Shown piece by piece: positions 6,453-12,434 of a stretch of DNA of 23,595 nucleotides. This DNA is from Candidatus Zipacnadia bacterium (lineage in GTDB: Bacteria > Armatimonadota > Zipacnadia > Zipacnadales > Zipacnadaceae). The position numbers were made by a program, and so were the translations under genes. Each line of letters begins with the position of its first letter. The stretch's first letter is position 1. The notes beneath the pieces were generated by a model. The model saw only the letters and a program-made list of their open reading frames with translations. It was not told where the DNA came from and made no database searches. The stretch is from contig JALGTI010000005.1 in assembly GCA_029821455.1 (NCBI GenBank), forward strand, positions 1 to 23,595. Direction: 5' to 3'.

Positions 6453-8510
6453 ATGACCCTAGGCAGGGTAGGAATTCAAGGAGTGCTGATCGTTGCACTA
6501 ATCGCAGTGGTTGGGCAGGGCGGCTATTGCCAGAAGGTGAGCATCACAGCGCCGGAGGATGGAGCGCGCGTGCGAGGCAAGGTGCTTGTGCAAGGGACGA
6601 AGGCCAGCGCGGACGGCTGGATATCGTTCCGGGTTGGGCAGGGGGATACAGAGGGAGAGTACATCCACGCCGTGACGTCGCCCTTTGAATTCAAATGGGA
6701 CACCCAGGTGCGAGACGAGGACGGTAACAAGCTGTATCCCGACGGCCAGTACCGCCTTGTAGCCGTAGCGCACGACGCTGCAGGGCACCCGCAAGGCGAA
6801 GCCTCCATCACGGTGACAGTCGGCAACGATATCAAGCCCTCGGAAGTCGGAGGCAAGGTGAACCTGCGGAGCCTGTACCTGCGTGGTCAGCAGGTGCTGT
6901 ATGCGTTGGAAGGGGAGACCAATGTCATACTGGGCAAAGAGGCGGCCGACTACATCAAAGACCTCAATGAGATGAGCAAGGGAGGAATGGGCGGGGGCAT
7001 GATGGGTGCCCCCGGTGGCCCAATGCCAATGGGCGGAATCGGTGGGGTAGGAGGACCGGCTGCGGGGATGCCTCGCCTGGGGGGCATGGTTGGCGGCCCG
7101 GCGGGGGCTGCAGCAGGTCTGGGCGGGATGGGCCAGATGGAAGTAAAGCCACTGCCAACCGAGCTACAAGTCATCGCCAAGGGGAAGTGGACGGAGGAGT
7201 GCCTGTCGCCGACGGCGACTGGGCGAGCGGTGATTGATAAGATCTTCGAGGATGGTTGGTACGCAGTGGTCGCCAAGGACGCACCAGGGCCGAGGCGGCT
7301 GAAAGGTGCCGGGGAGATGCATCGCGTAAAAGTCTTCCCCACCGCTGTGGTTGAACCGATGCACGACGACTCACCACGCTTTGCCTATGGCGAATTGTAT
7401 ATTGAGCTTCCGGACCGCGACTTGCGCGTTGGGGACACGTGGAACGGGCAGATGACCTACTGCGCATATCCGGAGCAGGAGGAACCGATTAAGACACAAG
7501 CTACCCACAAGCTAGACGGCTTTGAATACAGAGGCGCATACCGCTGCGCCAGGATCGTGAGCACCTTCGCCAAAGACGAGGAGGAGGGCGACTGGCAACT
7601 GGCTGGCATACCGGTCACGGGTCAGATGCAGGCGGGCGGAGGCATGGGTGGCATGGGTGCGCCTGGGGGCCCGGGGATGGGCGCCCTTGGGGGGCCCGGC
7701 CCCGGCATGGGTGGACCGGGATTTGGTGGCCCTGGCGGGCCCGGTATGTGGCCACCGGCTACTAGTGGTGGAATGCCGGGCGCGGGCTTTGGTACGGAAC
7801 CACCAAAGTTTGAGTCGAAGCTCGAGGGGACACGGGTCTCATACTTTGCTCTGGATGCCGGGCGGTTCGTGGCAATGCAGGATACGCTCAAGCGAGAAGT
7901 TGAACTAATGCCTCAGGCGCTGACTGGTCTGCTGGCGGCGGTGCTGCAGATCGCCGCCCCAACGGCGATGGGTGGCGGTGGGCAGATGGGGCCAGGCAGC
8001 GCGATGCCTGGATTTGCCGGACCGGGGCCAGCAGGCCCGGGAATGGGCGGAATGCCTGGAGCAGGGATGCCTGCCCCCGGCGGGCCGATGATGGGGCCTG
8101 GGGGCCCTGGAATGCCGGGACCGGCCGGGCCCGGTGGAATGATGCCTGGCCCGGGAATGCCCGGCCCGGGAATGCCTGGACCGGGGATGCCGGGAGCCGC
8201 AATGCCCGGTAGGCCCGGCATGCCCGGAGGCCCGGGCATGGTCGGCCGGCCGCCAGGGATGCCCGGTGGAATGATGCCCGGTGGAATGATGCCCGGCCAA
8301 CCTGGAATGCCAGGTGGTCCCGGAATGATGCCGCGCGGACCTGGCGGGATGATGGGGGCCCCAGGCGGGATGGGAATGCCCGGCGGGATGGCTGGTGGGA
8401 TGGGCATGGCGCAGGTACCGGCTGAACCGGTCAAGTTCTCGGTAAAAACAAAGCTGAGCATCGAAGAGAAATCATCCAGTGGTGGTCCGACAAAGGTGGC
8501 GCGCTGGTAA
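6453..8510 (+). CDS. Secreted Ig-like protein with three Met/Gly/Pro-rich low-complexity blocks
   Basis: A 685-residue protein, not assignable to a named family. Residues 1-26 form a signal peptide (VLIVALIAVVGQGGYC). Residues ~28-123 are a bacterial Ig-like domain (VSITAPEDGARVRGKVLVQG ... ASITVTV). Two mixed alpha/beta segments (~124-175 and ~231-390) contain ordinary sequence such as GDTWNGQMTYCAYPEQEE. They alternate with Met/Gly/Pro blocks at ~177-230, ~392-446 and ~505-653. The third block is collagen-like in look (GMPGPGMPGPGMPGA) but methionine-rich, with a 15-bp exact tandem unit near 8265-8294. Met-rich repeats can bind Cu(I) or act as flexible linkers; neither is shown here. The C-terminus (VKFSVKTKLSIEE) returns to strand-like sequence. 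A purine-rich ribosome binding stretch precedes ATG 6453. It follows the HIT gene by 18 bp. Confidence 0.8.
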   Translation: MTLGRVGIQGVLIVALIAVVGQGGYCQKVSITAPEDGARVRGKVLVQGTKASADGWISFRVGQGDTEGEYIHAVTSPFEFKWDTQVRDEDGNKLYPDGQYRLVAVAHDAAGHPQGEASITVTVGNDIKPSEVGGKVNLRSLYLRGQQVLYALEGETNVILGKEAADYIKDLNEMSKGGMGGGMMGAPGGPMPMGGIGGVGGPAAGMPRLGGMVGGPAGAAAGLGGMGQMEVKPLPTELQVIAKGKWTEECLSPTATGRAVIDKIFEDGWYAVVAKDAPGPRRLKGAGEMHRVKVFPTAVVEPMHDDSPRFAYGELYIELPDRDLRVGDTWNGQMTYCAYPEQEEPIKTQATHKLDGFEYRGAYRCARIVSTFAKDEEEGDWQLAGIPVTGQMQAGGGMGGMGAPGGPGMGALGGPGPGMGGPGFGGPGGPGMWPPATSGGMPGAGFGTEPPKFESKLEGTRVSYFALDAGRFVAMQDTLKREVELMPQALTGLLAAVLQIAAPTAMGGGGQMGPGSAMPGFAGPGPAGPGMGGMPGAGMPAPGGPMMGPGGPGMPGPAGPGGMMPGPGMPGPGMPGPGMPGAAMPGRPGMPGGPGMVGRPPGMPGGMMPGGMMPGQPGMPGGPGMMPRGPGGMMGAPGGMGMPGGMAGGMGMAQVPAEPVKFSVKTKLSIEEKSSSGGPTKVARW
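8265..8294 (+). repeat. Exact tandem 15-bp repeat (GGTGGAATGATGCCC x2)
   Basis: Two perfect adjacent copies, 8265-8279 and 8280-8294, encode the repeated peptide PGGMM inside the Met/Gly/Pro block. The surrounding 7960-8410 region has many degenerate copies of the same theme, so slippage is the likely source. Confidence 0.85.
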
Positions 8511-8522
8511 GGAATACGGAGT

Positions 8523-8574
8523 GTTAGCACAGCTAACATAGGGAGGGCCGCGGCAGGGGAAGCCGCGGCTCTCC
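8523..8574 (+). terminator. Two consecutive hairpins between the Ig-like gene and the solute-binding gene
   Basis: Hairpin 1 pairs GTTAGC (8523-8528) with GCTAAC (8532-8537) around a 3-nt loop. Hairpin 2 pairs 13 bases, 8542-8554 with 8562-8574 (core GCCGCGGC on each side), around a 7-nt loop. No T-run follows, so this is not a classic Rho-independent terminator. It could block 3' exonuclease, pause polymerase, or partly terminate before the next gene, whose Shine-Dalgarno (8582-8585) lies just after. Confidence 0.5.
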
Positions 8575-8593
8575 GTGCACCGGAGCAAGCTCA

Positions 8594-9847
8594 ATGGGTC
8601 AAACGTGTGGAAGCGGACTGCCTATTGTCGCGGTGCTGCTGTTGGGCACTGCCCTCGTGACAACAGATTGCTGGGCTCAGGCCGGACAGGCCGAGCGCAA
8701 GCACGTGGAACTGGTGCTGTGGTACGATGGGCACCAAGAAAAGGTGGATCTGAAGGCGGCTCATGATGCCGTCTGGATGTACCAGCAATACCATCCGAAT
8801 GTCTTGATTCATATCACTGACAAGCCTACGGCGGAAGCCTACGAAAGCATCCTGAAGTGGTGTGGCAAAGAGGCGAAGTCCGCCCCGGATATGGTTGTAA
8901 TGCCAGATGCGTGGTTGCCGGACTTTGCGCGATACCTGCTTCGCCTTGACAGGGTGGTGGATGCCGAGCGCCTGGCGAACATCCCGCGAGCGGTCCTGAC
9001 GCAGCTTATGGTGGGAGGCCGGCTGCGGGCCGTGCCCTGGCGTGTGGATTCACGAGTGCTGCATATCAGGCGTGATCTGCGGGAAGCAAACGGCCTCACG
9101 CAGCCAGAGAACTGGCAGGACGTAGTGGAACTGGCCCAGGCGCTTCACGACCCGCCGGGGCTGTATGGCATCGGGCTGCCAGGGAGTATGAATGGTGATG
9201 GGGCGGCGGCGCTGCTGGATGTGCTATGGGGACTGGGTGCTGAGGTAGTTGATGAAAACGGCAAGCTTGCCTTGGAGCAGGAGGCGCTGGCCGAGGCGCT
9301 GTCAAGCTGCCTGAGCATCACAGAAGCGACCTCGCAACCGCAGGCGCTAACCTGGTCGCAAGCGGAGTTGGAGGCACTGTTTCTGGACGGACGCCTGGGC
9401 TGTGTGATTGCGGATACGGAGTTTAGCCAGAGCCTGACTTGGACTGGAAGCGAAATGGAATGGGAGGTGTGCCCATTTGCAAAGAATGGGGAGGGGAGCG
9501 CGGATATTACGGTCCAAGGGCTGGTGGCATTCCGCAACAGCGACGTGCGCTCCGAGTCTGAGGAATTCATCAACCTGGTCTGCTCTGAGCAGTGCCAGCA
9601 AGTATTAAGCGGGCTGGGGGGAGTGCCGGCAGCACTGTCACTGATACCTAAATGGCGCAGAACACCAGACCGGGCCGGCCTTGTCGCTAACCTGGAACGC
9701 GGTGTGGGTGTGCCGCCGGAAAGCTGGCCGATGCTCAGGGATGTGCTGGGGCAGGCGCTGTATCTGGTGCTAAGCGGACGGCAGTCGCCTCAGGAGGCCG
9801 CCAGCCAGGCCGTTGCCGTAGTGGAAGCCGCTGGCGCGGTGCCGTGA
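8594..9847 (+). CDS. Extracellular solute-binding protein, family 1 (sugar type)
   Basis: A 417-residue protein with ATG 8594 and GGAG 8 nt upstream. Residues 1-30 are a signal peptide (cleavage near WAQA|GQ). There is no convincing lipobox, although C26 sits near the end of the hydrophobic core. The mature protein has the two-lobed ABC sugar-binding layout: VELVLWYDG near the start, PDMVVMPDAWLPDFARYLL, then a hinge region VPWRVDSRVLHIRRDL and ENWQDVVELAQAL, and a C-terminal lobe. This matches MalE/UgpB-type proteins that deliver oligosaccharides or polyols to an ABC permease. No MalF/MalG-type permease or ATPase follows, since the next gene is on the other strand, so it is an orphan binding protein. 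It is preceded by strong hairpins and may have separate expression from the Ig-like gene. Confidence 0.85.
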   Translation: MGQTCGSGLPIVAVLLLGTALVTTDCWAQAGQAERKHVELVLWYDGHQEKVDLKAAHDAVWMYQQYHPNVLIHITDKPTAEAYESILKWCGKEAKSAPDMVVMPDAWLPDFARYLLRLDRVVDAERLANIPRAVLTQLMVGGRLRAVPWRVDSRVLHIRRDLREANGLTQPENWQDVVELAQALHDPPGLYGIGLPGSMNGDGAAALLDVLWGLGAEVVDENGKLALEQEALAEALSSCLSITEATSQPQALTWSQAELEALFLDGRLGCVIADTEFSQSLTWTGSEMEWEVCPFAKNGEGSADITVQGLVAFRNSDVRSESEEFINLVCSEQCQQVLSGLGGVPAALSLIPKWRRTPDRAGLVANLERGVGVPPESWPMLRDVLGQALYLVLSGRQSPQEAASQAVAVVEAAGAVP

Positions 9848-9861
9848 ACTAAGTGTAGGGG

Positions 9862-10404
9862 CTACAGTTCGATGCCCTTGCGGGCAGGCGTGCCAGTGTG
9901 ATACGGATGTTTGATTTCTCGCATCTCGGTCACCAAGTCGGCGACCTCCAGCAACGGGCCAGGCGCATTGCGGCCTGTACAGATGACCTCAACGCGGGAG
10001 GGGCGAGAAGCGAGAACATCCAGCACCGCAGCGACATCCAGCAGGCCCAGGTGAAGAGCGTTGTTGATCTCATCGAGGACAACAAGGTCATAATCGCCGG
10101 AAGTGATAGTCTCAGCAGCAAAGCGCCACGCATCTGCGGCGGCACGCCGGTCCTGATCCGAAGGCTCTCCACCGAAGATCGTGGGAGATGAGTGACTGGC
10201 AAAGGTGCGTAGGATAAACGAGTCACCGAAGCGGTCGGCAAGCTTATGCTCCGCTGAGGGGACGGCGCCCTTGATGAACTGTACGAAACAAACGCGCAAG
10301 CCGGCGCCAAGGGCGCGCCAGGCCTGTCCGAGAGCGGCCGTGGTTTTTCCCTTGCCGTCGCCAGTATAAACCTGGATGAGGCTGAAGGGCAGTCGAGCAG
10401 GCAT
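9862..10404 (-). CDS. cobO: Cob(I)yrinic acid a,c-diamide adenosyltransferase
   Basis: A 180-residue enzyme, normal length for the CobA/CobO/BtuR family. It transfers the 5'-deoxyadenosyl group of ATP to cob(I)alamin-type corrinoids in the cytoplasm, making or salvaging adenosylcobalamin. The P-loop is GDGKGKTT (15-22). The Walker B-like strand is VVLDE (108-112), followed by the family motif INNALHLGLL. Also present are TGRNAP (143-148), ADLVTEM (155-161) and the C-terminal KGIEL. No other corrinoid gene lies in the window and no B12 riboswitch was recognised upstream, so salvage by a lone enzyme is possible. ATG 10404 lacks a strong Shine-Dalgarno. It is convergent with the solute-binding gene, 14 bp apart, and divergent from the FtsX gene. 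Confidence 0.93.
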   Translation of the reverse strand: MPARLPFSLIQVYTGDGKGKTTAALGQAWRALGAGLRVCFVQFIKGAVPSAEHKLADRFGDSFILRTFASHSSPTIFGGEPSDQDRRAAADAWRFAAETITSGDYDLVVLDEINNALHLGLLDVAAVLDVLASRPSRVEVICTGRNAPGPLLEVADLVTEMREIKHPYHTGTPARKGIEL

Positions 10405-10590
10405 AGGGCATCAACAAGATTGAGACAGGTATGCGCGGTGGCATTGTAGAATAGGTAGATAAGCATGTCAATGGCGGAGGCTTTTTGTGGGTGAGGGAGA
10501 AGGTGACAGGCTCAGTGGGGTGGAAGGTAGAAGCATTAGATAGATTCTGTGGGTGGAGGCAGGACGGCTGAAGGTGAGGAGTAGCCTAAT

Positions 10591-11334
10591 ATGTTGGATG
10601 TGAAGGGACTTGCAAAAGCGGCGCGGGCCGAAGGCGGCCCGATCGAGATTGAAAAGCAGATGACATTGCCGTGGACCGATGCGTTTCGCATCAGTCTGCG
10701 GAACGTGACGCTGCGGCTAGGGCGGGCAGCCATCACCGCTGCGGGGGTAGTATTGGGGATCGCGTTCCTGGCCTCAGTGTGGACCTCAAAGGTGGTCGTT
10801 GAGGGGTTGGAACTCAGCCAGGAGGAGGCCCACAGGCGCCAGGTGGAGGCCGTGCAGACGGCAGCCGGAGTTGAAGAGGAGGCAGGCACAGCGACGGAAG
10901 TGGTAACTGCGGAGGAGAAGGCGAATCGGGCGGCCCGGCAAGCGTGGCTGGTGATAATGTCGCTGCTAGTATGTACGGTGGGGATAACCAATTCGATGTT
11001 GATGTCAGTAACAGAGCGGTTCCAGGAGATCGGGACGATGAAGTGCCTCGGCGCGCTGGATATGTTCATAGTGCGCCTGTTCTTGATTGAGTCAATACTC
11101 ATCGGCCTGCTTGGCTCGCTAGTGGGAGTATTGATTGGGCATTTGATAATGTTACTGGTATTCTGTATCAAGGAGGGGTGGGACACGCCGGCGAAGATGG
11201 ATTGGGCGGCGATGGCGGTATATATGCTGGTGGCCGTGGCGATCGGAACGCTGCTGTCGCTAGTAGCAGCGGTGGGACCGGCTGTGAGGGCCGCGCGGAT
11301 GCCGCCGGCCGCCGCTCTGCAGACGGAGATTTGA
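10591..11334 (+). CDS. Minimal FtsX/MacB-type ABC permease
   Basis: A 247-residue membrane protein. ATG 10591 has GAGGAG (10576-10581) 9 nt upstream. Four transmembrane helices are predicted at ~46-65, ~118-138, ~160-192 and ~205-228. The FtsX domain signature is clear: TERFQEIGTMKCLGALDMF then LFLIESILIGLLGSLVG. In MacB or LolC/E permeases a periplasmic domain of 200 or more residues separates helices 1 and 2. Here only ~50 mostly acidic, helix-prone residues (LELSQEEAHRRQVEAVQTAA) do so. It is therefore a stripped-down permease half. The N-terminal ~45 residues are cytoplasmic, with an amphipathic segment before helix 1. It is followed after 48 bp by its probable ATPase. I infer pairing with the giant permease downstream or homodimerisation. 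Confidence 0.85.
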   Translation: MLDVKGLAKAARAEGGPIEIEKQMTLPWTDAFRISLRNVTLRLGRAAITAAGVVLGIAFLASVWTSKVVVEGLELSQEEAHRRQVEAVQTAAGVEEEAGTATEVVTAEEKANRAARQAWLVIMSLLVCTVGITNSMLMSVTERFQEIGTMKCLGALDMFIVRLFLIESILIGLLGSLVGVLIGHLIMLLVFCIKEGWDTPAKMDWAAMAVYMLVAVAIGTLLSLVAAVGPAVRAARMPPAAALQTEI

Positions 11335-11382
11335 GCAGTTACTGATTGCTGCGGGCAGGAGAAAGCTCACAGGAGGCTGATT

Positions 11383-12285
11383 ATGGCAAAGATAACGTGT
11401 CCGAGTTGTGGGTATGAAATTGACACGCCCGGGATTGTGACGGTCTGTCCGGAGTGCGGGGCCGATCTGCGCGGTGTGATGGAGGAAGTGGGGCACCAGC
11501 GCGAGGAGATGATGGCGACGATCGCGCGCGATGATTCGGTGACGACCCACGAGTTCATCGTCCGCACGCGGGGACTAACGAAGATATACGTAATGGGGGA
11601 GGTGGAGGTGCCAGCCCTGCGGGGGGTGGACCTTGACGTCCGGCGGGGCGAGTATCTGTCCATTATGGGGCCGTCGGGCTCAGGCAAGTCCACCCTGTTC
11701 AATATGGTTGGAGGGCTGGATAAGCCAACGGACGGCACCTGTTTTATCGAAGAGGTTGATATGGCACAGCTTGACGCATTTGAGCTGGCGTGGCTGCGCT
11801 GCCGGAAGATCGGCTATATCTTTCAGACATTCAACCTCATCCCTGTGATGACCGCGCTGGAGAATGTGACGCTGCCAATGATCTTTGCCGGGATGGGCAC
11901 TGATGAGATGATGGAGCGCGGGCGGACGCTTCTGGATCTGGTGGGGTTGGGGGACCGGCTGCACCACAAGCCATATGAGCTGTCCGGTGGCCAGCAGCAG
12001 CGCGTAGCAGTGGCGCGGGCCTTGGCCAACGCTCCAGCCATCATACTGGCTGATGAGCCGACCGGTAACCTCGACCTTCAGACCGGCAAGGAGATCATTG
12101 ACCTGCTCAAGGAGCTCAATCGAGAAAGCGGTGTGACGGTCATTTCGGCGACCCATGATCTGAAGATGATTGATGTTTCTGATCGCATAGTGCATATTCG
12201 GGATGGCGAGGTAGAGCGCATAGAGCAGCGTGCGGATCTGGAGCTGGAGATCGGCACGCTGGGCAGCGAGCACGTGACTGATTAA
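11383..12285 (+). CDS. ABC transporter ATPase (LolD/MacB type) with N-terminal zinc ribbon
   Basis: A 300-residue protein; AGGAGG (11371-11376) lies 6 nt before ATG 11383. Residues 6-25 are a zinc ribbon (C6-x2-C9 ... C22-x2-C25; CPSCG and CPECG). Residues ~57-285 are a complete nucleotide-binding domain: Walker A GPSGSGKST (96-104), Q-loop Q148, signature LSGGQQQR (200-207), Walker B IILADEP (220-226) and switch His H258. The ADEPTGNLD motif is typical of the LolD/MacB/FtsE class that drives FtsX-type permeases, matching both neighbours. The zinc ribbon is not part of the usual LolD/MacB ATPase and could mediate regulation or complex assembly. The ~30 residues between ribbon and ATPase domain are charged linker. 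Expected to sit at the cytoplasmic face of the membrane. Confidence 0.94.
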   Translation: MAKITCPSCGYEIDTPGIVTVCPECGADLRGVMEEVGHQREEMMATIARDDSVTTHEFIVRTRGLTKIYVMGEVEVPALRGVDLDVRRGEYLSIMGPSGSGKSTLFNMVGGLDKPTDGTCFIEEVDMAQLDAFELAWLRCRKIGYIFQTFNLIPVMTALENVTLPMIFAGMGTDEMMERGRTLLDLVGLGDRLHHKPYELSGGQQQRVAVARALANAPAIILADEPTGNLDLQTGKEIIDLLKELNRESGVTVISATHDLKMIDVSDRIVHIRDGEVERIEQRADLELEIGTLGSEHVTD

Positions 12286-12434
12286 GACCCAAGAATAGCG
12301 CCAAAGCCGGCGAAAGCAGGCAGCCGCGCCAGCAACCCGTGGGAACTGGTCTGTAGATAAGAGAGGCCAGAGCATTTTAGATTGAGCCCGTAGAGGTACG
12401 GGTGGCCCAACAGGCCTGACAAGGCGGTGAGAAG
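12286..12434 (+). promoter_or_regulatory. Highly structured intergenic leader (four potential hairpins)
   Basis: The 149-bp gap before the giant permease gene contains consecutive inverted repeats: GCCGGC-GAAA-GCAGGC at 12306-12321 (one mismatch, GNRA tetraloop); CTGGTCT/AGGCCAG at 12346-12352 and 12364-12370; CCCGTA-GAGG-TACGGG at 12387-12402; and GGCC-CAACA-GGCC at 12404-12416. It ends at the Shine-Dalgarno region (12421-12427). It may be a cis-regulatory RNA or an mRNA-processing element. I could not match it to a known riboswitch class. Confidence 0.4.

Noticed and set aside
7960..8410. CRISPR or satellite repeat
   Set aside because: Repeats are short, degenerate, in frame and encode Gly-Met-Pro peptide; no spacers.
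7913..8539. 208-residue Pro/Ile/Gly-rich minus-strand open frame
   Set aside because: Antisense shadow of the Met/Gly/Pro repeats of the Ig-like gene; stops are rare in such repeat DNA in every frame.
8542..8574. Classic Rho-independent terminator
   Set aside because: The stem is strong but followed by GTGCAC, not a T-run; kept as a hairpin of uncertain role.
10405..10590. Cobalamin riboswitch or strong promoter in the cobO-FtsX divergent gap
   Set aside because: No B12-box-like sequence seen; TAGAAT at 10447 lacks a suitable -35. Nothing else supported in this 186-bp gap.
12306..12340. c-di-GMP-I (GEMM) riboswitch suggested by the GAAA-capped GCCGGC stem
   Set aside because: The conserved GEMM core (such as the ACGCAAAGCC stretch) is absent; only the tetraloop stem is similar. 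A covariance search could overturn this.
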